DNA of 64,000 nucleotides from Sequoia sempervirens (GCA_007258455.2 VDFB02373365.1:220566552-220630551); one strand, 5' to 3'. Positions 46,647 through 59,539 are shown, counted from the stretch's first letter. Numbers and translations: made by a program. Notes: generated by a model from the sequence alone, not told the origin.

Positions 46647-47954
46647 TAGTCGCGCCCACAAAAGGATATGAAAATCACAGTAAAACCTTTCCTAGGAATT
46701 GGATATTCTAGTAGGTGACTAATATCTTTTTATGGACGTTCATTTACTTGTCAAACCAGGGAACGTAAAATTTGAATGGCGCAGCACAATATATGCACTA
46801 AGAACTAGTTTCAATCACAACTTAACAGAAATAAATACTTGGAAGGAATTCTATCTATGCTACAGAAAGGTAATGCAAAGCTCTTTTAACTCAACCATAA
46901 TTTGACTAAAACATAAACCATAACAACTATGACTGAAACACAAACTATGAATTGGCCTTATGCTGCAGGAACAGGCACAGGGATGGATTCCCGATGCTGC
47001 AGGAGCAATACAAGACTAAGTTTGTATGGAAACTTCAAAAATGAAAGCTAACTGATGATTAACAGAAAATAACAGCTAACTAACTAGCTACAGATACTTA
47101 CTAAGTGGGCCCCCTTAGCAAGCATCTACTGGTTACACAAGTGCTGAACTCATAACTTCATCAAACTTTATTCATGAAAATAGAATGGTATACATTGCTT
47201 TGTTGATATGGAAACTAACAACAAACTCTATCTCTTGTCATACAGATTCTTCTTTTCATTCTTACATGATATCTGCTATATCTCTATCACTATGCTTCTA
47301 TCTTACTATTAACTATCATCCCCTTTTCTCACTCACGCAGGAGGAGTACCTTATTTAAAATCAGGAGAACAACTAACTAACTAACCCTATCAAAGAAAGA
47401 CATGGAAGTAAAGTGTATCCCAGAATCAAGGAACAAACTTCATAAATGAATTTATCTGTTCAACCCGATCTAGAGAGAATCTAGCGCTCCACTCTTTCCA
47501 TATTGACTGTCATTAAAAATCTTTCCCAACAGTTTCATTCAAAGAGTCTTCACCAGAGCTTCCTCGAAGTCGTGCAGGAAATAGACTTTACTGCAAGGCC
47601 GAGATCGGCTGCGCTTGACTTGATCATACTTTCTTCAACAACCTGTGAAACACAAGGTAACAGATGCAAAAGAAAAGGTGCATGGCACATACACAATATT
47701 TGTTCATTAATCACATATTTAAATCTATTTCATCATTCAAAAACTACATGTGATATACCTGTCATTTAGGGAGTCAACAGGGTAATAAATGTAGTCAAGA
47801 TAACACAATAAGTTGTAGGAACATGAAAGTGTTTTGCTATAGGATATCCCCATAAAAGGTTTCAAAAGAGTTTTAAAAAACCATGAATAACAAAAGTAAA
47901 AGCATTAAAAGTTCATCATAATATCCAAACTATGAGCACATTTTGGGTTCATCA
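46647..47954 (-). repeat. Element A left LTR (3' LTR)
   Basis: Direct repeat of 56768-58075 with scattered substitutions, mostly transitions where I compared them. Its outer end is TA rather than TG. Confidence 0.9.
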
Positions 47955-47974
47955 TTCTGCCCCCTACTTAGCCC
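47955..47974 (-). promoter_or_regulatory. Element A polypurine tract
   Basis: Minus strand GGGCTAAGTAGGGGGCAGAA next to LTR start TGATGA. Confidence 0.75.
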
Positions 47975-48354
47975 AATGTTGGTCCTCCAGCATTAACTTT
48001 CCTGGTGGTTTCTCTAAAATCAGTGGTTGCAGCATGACTCTGAAATGGAGTTCCAAACCTGTAATAAAATCCTCTGAAAGTCTGGCACCTTTCATACCTA
48101 CAGTCTTCTAAATCATCATTAAGATTTGTAGCCTAGCAAGGATAGAGGGGCCACATTAGCACAGGAGGTCTGAATGTCAATGGCAACCATAGTTTAAATC
48201 TCTTTTGAAGTCCCAACTGTATATATATGCTTAATCGTTTAAGAGCTATTGTGAAATTTAGGGGACTATGAGGCTCAGACCTTCTTAGCCCAATAGTTAA
48301 TCTTTCCCACCTTTTCTCACTTCTGGTGTATGACAGTCTCCAAAATGAATATGA
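47975..48354 (-). other. Element A 3' untranslated region
   Basis: Between the accessory ORF stop and the polypurine tract. No coding signal. Confidence 0.5.
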
Positions 48355-50560
48355 CTATGCCTGAAATTCATCATATACCTGTTTCCTAAGATCAAATATT
48401 TTCTTTCTGGTTGTAGTATTATTAATGCCATATGTCAGAGTAAACCAGGTTTTCAACATTGCATGGGGGTTTGAACTTTGAGAGCGTAATGGAACAGGCT
48501 CATTCCTTTCGGCTTCCTCATATGTTTCCCATTGCCTGCCATAATTTGCTTCATTTGATGCCCATGACATAAATGATCTCAAATGGATATCACCAATATA
48601 CAGAAGAGGATTCCATTCTGTTTCAAATGGAATTAAAAAGCCATGTAAATAAAATTCACACAGAGAATTTCTTAACCAATTAGGGGTTGCTTGGTATGCG
48701 TCGTAAAATTCTTTGGCAGTGTGAAGTATAGGATCTTGATTTCTGGAAATTCTCATTAGTTGGAACCATAAGAATTGTTCCTTAAGGCACAGAGCATAAA
48801 CTCTTGGGTGGTGGTCTGGATTCCATAATCTGACCAGTTACTTTTAACATTTCATCCATTTTTGCTTTTAACTCAAAAATTTCTTGTTTCTAACTTTCAA
48901 TTTTCTTTTTCAGTTTCTTCCTTTCTTCCTCCCATAGACTTTGTTGCATGTCAGTCTAGGCTAGGTGCCAGAAAGTCAGTGTTTGCAATGTAACTAGTAC
49001 CTAGTTAGCTTTGACATATTCTAGAAACTCAATCAAAAAAATCTTCTTATAAACAATAATAGCTTTACAAGTTGCAGGGGGAAATGTAGCTTCACTAGCC
49101 ACATTCAATTGTTCAGCCAGTTCCTGCTCTTGTTGCAGGATGAATTCTTGTTGCTGCAGTGGAGAAGGTTGAGCTTCCTCCAAAAACTGCATAGCAGCAG
49201 TAGCCAAGTCATCAAGACTTGGTAACCCTTTTTCATTATGCCCCATTTCCTTTGTCTCAACTTGTTCCTCTTCAGGAACAAATAAACTCTATGCAACATT
49301 CTTGGACACATTCTAAGAAACATCAAATTCAGACTCTATGAACTCTTCTGGAATTACAATAACCTTTGGTTGAGGTGAAGCAGGGGAGGTCTTACATTGT
49401 TTCCTTGTGAAAACTCTTCTTGGCACTAGTGCGACTGCAGGAGGTGTTCTGGTAGCCTTCCTTTTTCTAGTCTGCCTAGAGGGTTCTGCCCTGCCAGAGA
49501 ATGATGGTGAACTGGTAATAGCAACAGATGTTGCTATAGGAGAGACAGCTACAGGGGAAGATGTTGCAGGAGAAGGGCATTTCCTTTTCTGAGAACGAGG
49601 GTCAGATTATGAGGACCCTTCTGCCTTTATTTTTCCCTTCTCTCTCCTAGTGGCAGACCTAGTTTGTACCCTAGCAAAGGATTCAGGTGTGAAAGCTGCA
49701 GGACCAGGTGCTACAGGAGTAGATGACCCTTGCCCTGTTCTTCTACTGGTAGACGCAATTTCTTTTGTCTTTTTTTGAGGTCGTGGGGTAAGTACCCTAG
49801 GGGTTTGTGAAATTTGCAAGCTCTTTTGGGCAACGAATTTTTGCCAGGAAAGAGGTGAGACATCTCTCAAAGAGCGTTCAATCAGTAATTTGATAAGGCC
49901 ATGGTGAGCAATAGAGTTATCTTTCCCTTGCTAGGTTCCGTGGGCACTTTGTTCTAGAAATTTTAACAGGAAATTTAGAACATTTACAACTAACCCATGC
50001 CTCATATGACTTAATAATTTGAAATGATAAGAATGCAGGTAGGAGAAATGACCTTCACAGATTAAATACCTGATTATGTAAGCAGCGTATTTTGAATAAG
50101 GAGGAGGCAATGATATCCGCTTGCATCCCTGCTTGGATACTTCCAAAGGTCTGTCAGTGGGTATTGAAAATTCAGCCCTTACAACGACAGCGTCTGAAGA
50201 AAAATTTTCTCCAACGGCTGGAAGCCCAGTTACTTCAGCAATTCTGTCTTTAGTTGCAACAACCGTTAGACCCTATACAGTAGCCTCCCCTTCAGAAAGG
50301 GTTCTCAAAAATTTTCTAGCAGCCTCCTCATCAAAAGCATTTAGGCTCAAGAAGTAGTTTAACCATCCACAAAGACTGAATGCCTAGACTGTTTGAGGAT
50401 TTTGCAATAATAATTCATGAGCTACAGGCTCATGTCGCACCAACTGACCACTCATGTTCACAGTTTTCCCCTAGCTGAACTCAACTCCCTGCTGAAAATT
50501 CAAAAAAATTCCTCTCTGTTTCCCTTTCTGTTCTGATTTTTTTTCTTTCTGTTGTGCCAT
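48355..50560 (-). pseudogene. Element A post-integrase accessory ORF (env-like position)
   Basis: ATG at 50560 (basic start, MAQQKEKKSEQKGKQRG). The N-terminal domain has ARKFLRTLSEGEATV, then KDRIAEVTGLPAVGEKF, then SKYAAYIIRYLICEGHF, SYHFKLLSHMRHG and HHGLIKLLIERSL (about 50300-49870). A Ser/Pro/Arg-rich basic region follows (STRRTGQGSSTP-like, RSATRREKGKIK, about 49760-49620). A coiled coil (EEERKKLKKKIES, about 48920) and a C-terminal aromatic domain (TPNWLRNSLCEFYLHGF, 48690-48640) end at 48355. No signal peptide or convincing membrane span, so envelope function is not supported. Stops at former CAG/CAA codons and frameshifts near 49250 and 48780 break it. Motif order matches LINE ORF3. 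Confidence 0.6.
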
Positions 50561-51140
50561 CACATTTCTCTCTTTTCCAAAAATGAACTTTTAAACAAGT
50601 AGTTTTGATTGTAATTTACAAGAAAAATATGCAATGAAAAGGACATGCGATCATATTTGGAAAGTACCAAAAAAATAAAGAAAGGTTATTTGTGCAGTTG
50701 TGGCAGCGGTGAAAAAACAGGTTTTAAAAGGTGGATTACCTCGCCCCCTCCTTAGAGTATGACATGTGTCCTCACATGTACTAAAGAATAGGCGTAGATC
50801 AGGTAATAATGACCGGTACAGGCATAGCAGTAAATGAATAGAATAAAATAAATCAAATATGCGATAACAAAAGATATGGTGTACCTTTGATAATTGCGTG
50901 TACGTGTGAAGAAAGATGATGGCGTCTTCATGAGGTGACAGTTGGGAATGATATCATAATGAAGGGTAATGTAAATGGATGAGGTGGATGGGTGACGTGG
51001 GCGGCCGAGATGAATGGATGAAATGGATGGATGGGATGGATGGAATGGGAGATAAATAAGTGGGATGTGGCGACAAGTGAGAATGGAGAAAAAGGGGTTT
51101 CCTTAAAAGAAAACCTTTATTATAAGCATACTTTTCAAAA
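50561..51140 (-). repeat. Element A spacer with GGAT-rich simple repeat
   Basis: Between integrase and accessory ORF. The 50975-51055 stretch is an imperfect GGAT/GAAT repeat (GATGGATGGGATGGATGG). It may carry a splice acceptor or leader for the accessory ORF; no site is clear. Confidence 0.5.
50738..50760 (-). promoter_or_regulatory. Internal polypurine-like tract in element A
   Basis: Minus strand CTAAGGAGGGGGCGAGGTAA sits between integrase and accessory ORF. It resembles a polypurine tract but has no LTR next to it. Confidence 0.35.
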
Positions 51141-52300
51141 TTACAGTGAAGCTGCAGGAGAAAGGCTAAAGCCTTCGGCTGCAGGAAGAGTAGCGGGAGG
51201 ATCCTGAAAAAATCGCTGCATGAATTCTTCTTTTGAGACTGGTTTATGGTACAACTGGAGTCGGTGGCTGTTAATTAGCAATTTAAAACGGACTGGATCA
51301 ATTATCGCCAACTGTACAGCTACGTTGTCGAACACATTCTCAACTTCATAGGGACCAAGCCAGCTTGTTGTGAGCTTACCTTGGTTTTCTTGATATTTGG
51401 AATCATATAACAGAGCTCAATCACTAGCAGAAAATTTTTTGGTTTTGATGTGTTGATCATGCCATTTCTTCCTTTGCTGTTGGACTGGTTTGGTATGCTG
51501 CAGGGCAACTTTTCTCATTTCGTCCAAAGCATTTAGCTATAGGAGACGGTCCTTCTGTGCTTCAGATATTTCCATATTAAGTTTAAGAGTTGTCCTCAAA
51601 ATTTTATGCTCAAATTCTATGGACAATATGGTTGTTTTCCCATAAAGCAGCTCAAAAAGTGTAAACCCAGTTGTTGTCTTCCATGTAGTTCTGCAGGCCC
51701 AGACTGCTTCAGGAAGTCTACTGCTCCAATCTTTTCTATGGAGTTGCACTGTCTTTGTTAGGATCACCTCAATTTTCCTATTTGTAACCTCCGCCTGACC
51801 ATTGGCTTGAGGGTGATAGGGGTTGGACTTTCTATGTTTGATTTTATAGTCATTTATTAGTGCAGTGATCAAATTGAATGTGAACTGAGCTCCCTGATCA
51901 GTTACAAGCTCTCTGAGAACTCCAAATCTAGTGAAAATTTGTTCATACAGAAATTCAGCAACCTTGTTATTTCGAGCATGAGTCATAGCTTTTACCTCAA
52001 CCTATTTTGTTACATAATCCATGCAAACTAGAATGTATGACTTGCCATTTGATGGTGGATCAATTGGTCCTACAAAATATATTCCCCACTTATCAAAAGG
52101 GGTGACTATTACCTGTGGATATAGTGGCATTTCATCTGACTTGGTTGGTCTTCCCATACGTTGGCATCTGTCACATTTCCTTGTATAGGCCACAGCATCC
52201 TTGTGTAACGTTGGCCAATAGTATCCTGTTGTAAGAACCTTCATTAATATTTTTTTGCTACAAAATGTTCCCCACATGGTTCATCATGGCAAGCATGCAA
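51141..52300 (-). pseudogene. Element A integrase
   Basis: The zinc-binding HHCC is partly seen at the end of the preceding frame (HACHDEPCGEHF) and as CDRCQRMGRP. The catalytic core shows VCMDYVTK (first Asp), TDQGAQF (second Asp) and NPYHPQANGQAEVTN (Glu). Downstream are ACRTTWKTTTGFTLFELLYG and a GPY-like end (LGPYEVENVF) with LYHKPVSKEEF near the stop at 51141. Frameshift at about 52260; stops at about 52002 (Trp position) and 51537. It would insert the cDNA. No chromodomain is seen. Confidence 0.85.
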
Positions 52301-54260
52301 GATATCATAAGTCTCATCTTCTCTTACACATCTTCGCATTACTTGATCAGGTCCAGTATAAAACAAACAATTTGCAATCCATGAAAAGTTAAAACTTTTC
52401 TCTATTAACAATTTCTTTTCTTTTGGAGAAAAGTGAGCTGGTATTTTGCTTGCTGCTAGATAATTGGCAATGTCTGCATACCATGGAGTATGTGTAGCAA
52501 TGAAAAAAAAGTGTTCATCTGGGAACCTATCATCAATCACCTTGTGTTTAGCAGGTGCAGCTATTTGAAGTTTTGAAAACAAGTCAGCCACAACATTAGC
52601 TCTTCCTGGTTTATCAATGATTGTAATGTCAAATTCTTGTAACAACATGAGCCATCTTACCAATCTACCAGAGATGGCAGGTTTGTTCATCGGATACTTG
52701 ATTGTTGCATGGTCAGTGTGGATGAATATCTGATAACCTGTGACATAATGCCTAAACTTATTCAAAGCATACACTACTACGAGCAATTCCTTTTCTGTAA
52801 CAGTATAGTTTAGCTCAGGACCTTGAAGGTTCTTGCTGATAAAATAGATAGCATGCTTAATTGAATTTTCTTTTTGACTTACGACTGCCCTTATACCAAA
52901 ATCAGAGGCATCAGCATGTATGTGAAAAGAAAAATTCCATTTTGGACCTTGAAGAACAGGGGCTTTAGTAACCAAGTCTTTTAGTTGCAAGAAGGATTTT
53001 TCACAGGCCTCTGTCCACTCAAATTGAGAATCCTTAGTTAATAAGGCATAAAGTGGACTGAGAATTTTACTAAAATATTTTATAAACCTTCTATAATACC
53101 CTGTATGGCCAAGGAAGCTTCTGACATCCTTTTGTTTTGCACGAGTTTGTAAATTCAGAATAACTTCAATTTTAGCAAGGTCAACCTGAATTCCATTCTT
53201 GGAAATATGATGGCCTAAAACAAATACCTTCTTCCATCATTAGAAAACACTTTTCACTGTTCAAAGACAAATTTTGCTCTTTGCACCTTTTCAATACTTT
53301 TTCTAAATTCACTAGTGTCTCTTCAAATGTGACTCCATAGGTAGTGAAATCATCCATATAAATCTCCATACAGTCATGAGATATATCAGCAAAGATACTA
53401 ATTACTGCTCTCTGAAATGTTGTTGGTGCATTGCATAAACCAAAAGGCAAGACCGAATAAGCAAATGTTCCCCATGGACAGGTAAAAGTGGTCTTATCTT
53501 GATCTTCAGGGGCAGTTTTTATCTAATTGTACCCAATGTAACTATCCAAAAAGGAAAAATATTTTTTGCCAGACAGTGAGTCTAGTACTTGGTCTACAAA
53601 CGGTAGTGGAAAGTGATCTTTTTTGGTGGCAGTGTTCAATTCTCTATAATCTACACACACTCTCCATTTTCCACCTTTCTTAGGGACAATAACTAATGGA
53701 GAAACCCACTGACTGTCAGAGATTGGGTAAATAAAACCAGCATCAAGCAACTTTTGAAGCTTATTTTTAACTATTTCTCTAAGTGTTGGATTTATTCTTC
53801 TTTGAGGCTGCCTAACTAGTAAATAGTCTTCTTTGATATAGATCCTGTGAGTACAAATTTGAGGATCTATTCCTTGCATGTCCCCATATTCCCATGCAAA
53901 AGCTTTATGTTGATCTTGTAGCATTTTTAATAAGACAATCTGTTGGGATTGTGACAGCTTGCTATTGATATTCAAACAGTGACCTGGAGATAATTCTATC
54001 TGCTTAGTGAGATTACTCATAGAATCTACAGGTGATATTTGTACCTCTTGTGGAAGCAAATTATGAAAAATTGCAGGAAGTTTAGGCAGCGAACTCTCAG
54101 AATTTAGTTGTTGCAGGAAACATTATAGATGGCTACCATTTGGATTAGATGAACTACCCATATCAGAGTTAAACTGCAGAATTTGAAAAAGCAAGGCATC
54201 CTCATTCTGAAGTTGTGAGAATGGATCATTTTGAAGCATCATTAATTGAACCAATGAATT
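52244..54260 (-). pseudogene. Element A reverse transcriptase and RNase H
   Basis: RT: GFIYPISDSQWVSPLVIVPK, RVCVDYRELNTATKKDHFPL, KKYFSFLDSYIGYN (usual DGYSGYNQI), LPFGLCNAPTTFQRAV and the active-site IYMDDFTTYG at about 53350. After a frameshift near 53210 come the connection (FLGHTGYYRRFIKYFSKI) and the RNase H core: HIHADASDFGI, TEKELLVVVYALNKFRHY, IHTDHATIKY. The RT copies the RNA from the Asp-tRNA primer and RNase H removes it. A TAG at 53523 and the frameshift inactivate this copy. Confidence 0.9.
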
Positions 54261-54290
54261 GGCTTCTTCAGTTTCTTCCCCCAGATCTGG

Positions 54291-54764
54291 CTAAACAGGT
54301 TGGGACAAATCTGGTTGAGGTCTAGCAGGCGGATACAAAGCCAATTTTTTTGTGGACTGTCCATCAGAAATGGTCATATCTCTATAACGGCATCCTATAA
54401 AAGCATTAGCAGTGGCTAACCATGGTCTACCAAGGATAATTGGATATCCTCCTAAAGTTGCCTTAACAGATAATATTGTGAAATTAGTTGGATACTCCCA
54501 ATATTCAAGAGTGACAATTACATCTTCCACCATTCCATTAGATTTAATTATGGAGCTATCTGCAAGCTGCAGAACTGTAGGTGTAGACCTAATGTTTAGA
54601 ATGTTCAAGGAGTCCATAGTATGCTTTGTCATGACATTAATAGCAGCACCTAAGTCAATTAAAATATTTTTCACAATTTGGCCATTTATTTGTATTTGCA
54701 CTACAGGATTTCTAGGGTCAATATACTTTGGAATGACTACATTTTCCAACAATATATCAGCCAA
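54291..54764 (-). pseudogene. Element A aspartic protease
   Basis: ILIDLGAAINVMTKHTMDSL carries the DLGA form of the active site common in Athila-type plant elements, with a downstream IILGRPWLATANAF. An upstream Pro-rich linker connects it to gag. It is separated from gag by a stop at 54786, which may be ancestral or decay. Confidence 0.82.
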
Positions 54765-54785
54765 TTTTCCTAAGACATGAATTGT

Positions 54786-56645
54786 TTAGGGATCCTTTTT
54801 CTTCCAACCAGGCTTCTTCAAACAGGCTTCTTTAATAGCTTTTCCAAAAATGGGAACATCTTTAATAGCCTGAAATAAAGGGATTTGAATTTGTACATTC
54901 TTGAACTGATCCAAAATGTCAAAAGTGGGTTCTTCCATGGATTTAAATGCAGTACTTTGCAACCTCTGAGGAAAAGGTGGTTTGTCTTGACTTTTCAAAA
55001 TAGGCTCTTTAGAAACCGTATCAGTTATAGGCATATGCTCAGTAGGAACAGCAGGTGTAGTAGATTCTTCAAGGGGAGAATCTGGTATTTCAGTAATTAG
55101 AGGTGGTTTTGGAGCAGGTAGAGTGGTTCCAGACCTCAAATGGATATCATTAACATTTAAGGCATAAGCTTGATATTGGTTGGCTTCAGCAAGATACATA
55201 GGCTGTTGTGGCTGCTGTTGTTGCTTATTATTGGGATTTGGCAACGGCTGGGCAGGCATAGGCATTTGTTTTGGAGGGCCAGTATTTGTGGCAGTTGCTG
55301 CAGGAGGTGGCATGAGGGCCTGTGGTTGTGGCTGTGGAAGCTGCAGTAACCCAGGGGACTGGCTTTGTCATTGCTAAGGACTTCTCCATTGAGGATTCTG
55401 CTGCCAATTACCTAAGGGTGGGGTCCATTGTCCTTGTAGCTGCTGCCAACCTCCTTGAGGAGATTGCCATTGAGGGGTCTGATAATTAGGCCAACTTGGT
55501 TGAGATGTATTCCAAGGTGGTGGTGGTCCATATGTAGGTTGCCATTGGTTATTATAGCCAGAATAAGGATTACCAAAAGTCAAAGGATCTTGAGGCATAC
55601 CTTGTCTTTGAGCCCATGGTCTCTTTTGTGCAACAAAGAACACTTGATCATCATCACCTTCTACTGGCTTAAAGTCAGTAGGTAATTGCTTAGCTTCCAG
55701 ATTAGCCACCATCTTGCATCTGCAGTCACATTTTTTTTGTCTACAATATGGACAGAACTCGTCCAAAACTGCCTCGGCTTCCTCATGTTTCTTTTGAGCT
55801 TGCATAGTGTCCAGTTGCATAGCCATATTATTAATGATATCCTGCTTGAAATCAGACAGCAAATTTGTTATCTCCATCTAGGAAACTCCACTGGAAGAAG
55901 ACTTCCCCACTGTAGCATGATGACCTCGACCTTTCTTAACTATTGTTCGAGAGTAGTTAAGACATATTTTCTTTATATCATCCCAAGGCAGTTGGGTTAT
56001 ATCACCTCCTCCCATCAGGTCTAGGGTGTCTATACAGGCATCACTGATTCCCCTTAGAAAGAGTAGTTTCTGAGATTCTTCATTGAGAGTATGGTTTGAG
56101 TTCCGTTTCAGGAAAAACAAGAATCTTGAGATATAATCTTCCAGACTTTCATCCTCCTTCTGCTAAATTCTGAATATGTCATCACCTTTACTAGCACTCT
56201 TACAATATTTCTTATATTTCTTAAGGAATTTTGTTTGCATGGCTGCCCAACTATCAACAACACCTCTTCCCAAACTCATGAACCACCTAAGAGCTCCCTC
56301 CTTCAAGGTGGAAGGAAACAACTTCAGTTTGTGAGCATTTGTATTGTAGTCATAACTATGACAGAGGACATCAAACTCAAACAGAAAAGTTTTTTGGTCC
56401 TCCGTAACTAGGCCATAGAACTTGGGAAGCAATGAAGAAGGAATATTCTTAATATTGTCAGTATCTCGCTGGGGAACAATGGGAAACTCAAAAGCAGGAG
56501 GTGGATTATTTTCCATATTTGCATGCTGGAATAGCAGAGCAAATGGATTTTCCTCAGGTTCTTTATTAGCTAGGTTAAATGGTAGTTCAACAAACAGGTT
56601 TTCAGGGAGGAACCTTCCCAGTGCGTCTCTTCTTCTTCTATGCAT
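54786..56645 (-). pseudogene. Element A gag
   Basis: Start chosen at ATG 56645 because RRRRDALGRFLPENLF is the usual basic start; an upstream ATG at 56693 is less likely. The core has LLPKFYGLVTEDQKTFLFEF, KLKLFPSTLKEGALRWFMSL and a downstream FFLKRNSNHTLNEES segment. A Cys-rich motif CPYCRQKKCDCRC lies at about 55760-55720. A long Gln/Pro/Trp-rich tail (WQSPQGGWQQLQGQW) and a Pro-rich linker precede the protease. Stops at about 56163, 55878 and 55374. Confidence 0.82.
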
Positions 56646-56745
56646 GCAATAGAATAGATGGTGTTTAAAGAGAACTTGAAAATACTTAAACAACTGACTA
56701 AACTACTACTAACAATAACTATAGCAAGTTCTTAGATTGACACCA

Positions 56746-56763
56746 TCCCCGGCAATGGCACCA
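56746..56763 (-). promoter_or_regulatory. Element A primer-binding site (tRNA-Asp)
   Basis: Plus TCCCCGGCAATGGCACCA matches the 3' end of plant tRNA-Asp except at two positions, both transitions. This primer is characteristic of Athila-type elements. Confidence 0.85.
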
Positions 56764-56767
56764 AAAA

Positions 56768-58075
56768 TGGTCGCGCCCACAAAAAGATATGAAAATCATA
56801 GTAAAACCTTTCCTGGGAATTGGATATTCCAGCAGGTGACTAATATCTTTGTATGGACGTTCATTTACTTGTCAAACTAGGGAACGTAAACTTTGAATGG
56901 CACAGCACAATATATGCACTAAGAACTAGTTTTGGTCACAACTTAACAGAAATAAATACTTGGAAGGAATTCTATCTATGCTACAGAAAGGTAATGCAAA
57001 GCTCTTTTAACTCAACCATAATTTGACTAAAACAGAAACCATAACAACTATGATTGAAACACAAACTATGAATTGGCCTTATGCTACAGGAACAGGCACA
57101 GGGATGGATTCCTAATGCTGCAGGAGCAATACAAGACTGAGTTTGTATAGAAACTTCAAATATGAAAGCTAACTGATGATTAACAGAAAATAATAGCTAA
57201 CTAACTAGCTACAGATACTTATTAAGTGGGCCCCCTTAGCAAGCATCTACTGGTTACACAAGTGCTGAACTCATAACTTCATCAAACTTTATTCATGAAA
57301 ACATAATGGTATACATTGCTTTGTTGATATGGAAACTAACAACAAACTCTGTCTCTTGTAATACATATTCTGCTTTTCATTCTTACATGATATCTGCTAT
57401 ATCTCTATCACTATGTTTCTATCTTACTATTAACTATCATCCCCTTTTCTCACTCACGCAGGAGGAATACCTTATTTAAAATTAGGAGAACAACTAACTA
57501 ACTAACCCTATCAAAGAAAGACATGGAAGTAAAGTGTATCCCAGAATCAAGGAACAAACTTCATAAATGAATTTATCCGTTCAACCTGATCCAGAGAGAA
57601 TCTAGCGCTCCACTCTTTCCAGATTGACTGCCATTAAAAATCTTTCCTAATGGTTTCGGTCAAAGAGTCTTCGCCAGAGCTTCCTCGAAGTCGTGCAGGA
57701 AATAGACTTTACTGCAAGGCCGAGATCGGCTACGCTTGACTCGATCATACTTTCTTCAACAACCTGCGAAACACAAGGTAATAGATGCAAAAGAAAAGGC
57801 GCATAGTACATACACAATATCCGTTCATTAATCACATATTTAAATCTATTTCATCATTCAAAAACTACATGTGATATACCAGTCATTTAGGGAGTCAACG
57901 GGGTAATAAATGTAGTCAAGACAACACAATAAGCTACAGGAACATGAAAGTGTTTTGCTACAGGATATCCCCATAAAAGGTTTCAAAAGATTTTTAAACA
58001 ACCATGAATAACAAAAGTAAAGGCATTAAAAGTTCATCATAATATCCAAACTATGAGCACATTTTGGGCTCATCA
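56768..58075 (-). repeat. Element A right LTR (5' LTR)
   Basis: TGGTCGCGCC ... CTCATCA. Direct repeat of 46647-47954. Confidence 0.9.
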
Positions 58076-58080
58076 GGCCC

Positions 58081-59539
58081 TTTTAGCTTTTAGGGGTTCA
58101 CCACCAAGCACATGCCTGGAAAAGACAAACAAGCATTCAACTCACAAAATCTAACAATGCAAGCTAAATGAAGAATGCAAATGATGAAATTATGCAACAT
58201 GGAGTCAGGATGTATGTACCTGGGAAGTCTGGAGATGTTGGAAGGATTTAAGAAATGAAAAGAAGCTGCCAAAATATGCTATGGAGGACTAACATGCCCT
58301 TATTGTTGTCTTAGTCCCACTGTTGTTTTTTGGGGAAGATCCAAAATCTTTGAATGTCAGAACTGGATCTGGAAGAATTTTTAAAAACTGGCCTTGGGAG
58401 GACTAAGATGCCTTTATTGTTATCCAGTCCCATTTGGAATTTCTAAAATCTCTAGATATGGTCCTAAGGCTTGATGTTTGAACTTCCTTCTTCTTTGATC
58501 TCAGGTTCTAAAACCTTCATATTTGGTTGTAGGTGAGTTTCCGTGAAGATAACTTTGTAATGCAACTTTGCAACTTTGACAACTTTGCACTCCAAATGAT
58601 CTTCAAGTCTTTAACCTAGATCTTCGATCATAAATATGCAAGAAGGGAAAAACTTGTTGATTGTTAGTGAATGAGGGTTTGCCTTGGTCAAACCCCTTGT
58701 TGGTAATTAAACCTTGGAATGAAATGAAATATTGAAGGGAAATGATGAATGAACAACATGTAGTGCTACAACTCACCAAACCCTTATTGTAAAATTTGCA
58801 AACTTGTGTGAAATGGCTGCAATGGATATGGATCTTGAATAAAAGGAATGCTCAATGAATATGGACTTGAATTGCTTGCTTGAATCAAAACCCTACATCA
58901 CAAATGTTAGCACAACAACACACATGATGCAAGAATATCTTTGAAATGATGCTTGAATCTTGATGATGGCTCCAAATGCTTGATAAAATGCTCTTGTGAA
59001 CTCAATTTTCTATTAGGAACACTCTCACAAAAGACTTGATGTGAAATGAAGGAATGAACACTGTATTTATGCGTATATATGGTTAATATCTTGAAATTAC
59101 ACCACACCAAGCTGACATATGAATTCATTAAATAAAGGAGGCTAAATCCTACCAAAATTTGAAATTAAATCTCAAAAATAACTTAAGGGGGACTAAGACG
59201 CCCTAGTTAGCATCTTAGTCCCAAGTCATGAAACTTGGGGAACAGACAACAAAATGGAGCCCATTTAAGATACCTCAAAATCAGGGTCCTAAGACCTTTG
59301 GGGGAAAAAGACACCCTAGGTTGCGTTTTAGTCCCGACCCAAAAATCAGGGACACTTAGATGAAATCATTAACTTATCATTTATGCATTGGAGAATGTCA
59401 TAATTAGCCAAAAAAATATATAATTCATAGGGATTTTGGATACAAAATAGGACCAATTAAGACATAAATAGGGATAAATAAAGCAAGGCGGGCCCAAATA
59501 AGTGTGTAAATGCAAGGGTATGCAATTTACTACACTACA
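58081..59539 (-). repeat. Element B right LTR, second piece
   Basis: Matches 40977-42387 and ends TACACTACA at 59539. Type 2 hairpins at 58284-58319, 58395-58431 and 59187-59222. Confidence 0.8.

Larger units (their letters stand above)
46647..58075 (-). mobile_element. Element A: Athila-like Ty3/gypsy retrotransposon with accessory ORF
   Basis: Two LTRs of 1308 bp each, tRNA-Asp primer site and polypurine tract define a minus-strand element of about 11.4 kb. Order: gag, protease, RT, RNase H, integrase, then a 3' accessory ORF before the 3' LTR, as in Athila/Tat lineages. The target duplication is GGCCT (46642-46646) and GGCCC (58076-58080), one mismatch. It lies inside the 5' LTR of B. All ORFs have stops or frameshifts. 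Confidence 0.9.
40838..59539 (-). mobile_element. Element B: non-autonomous gypsy-like element, host of element A
   Basis: Left (3') LTR 40838-42387; right (5') LTR in two pieces, 46510-46646 and 58081-59539, split by element A. The interior (42388-46509) has a polypurine tract, a long non-coding block with three tandem arrays, and a short gag-like region. No protease, RT or integrase. A clear target duplication is not visible. Confidence 0.75.

Noticed and set aside
48355..50560. Retroviral envelope identity for the A accessory ORF
   Set aside because: No signal peptide, no convincing transmembrane segment and no furin-like arrangement. Position alone does not support an envelope.
55180..55377. 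Gly/Cys-rich plus-strand ORF
   Set aside because: It is the shadow of the Gln/Pro-rich gag tail of element A.
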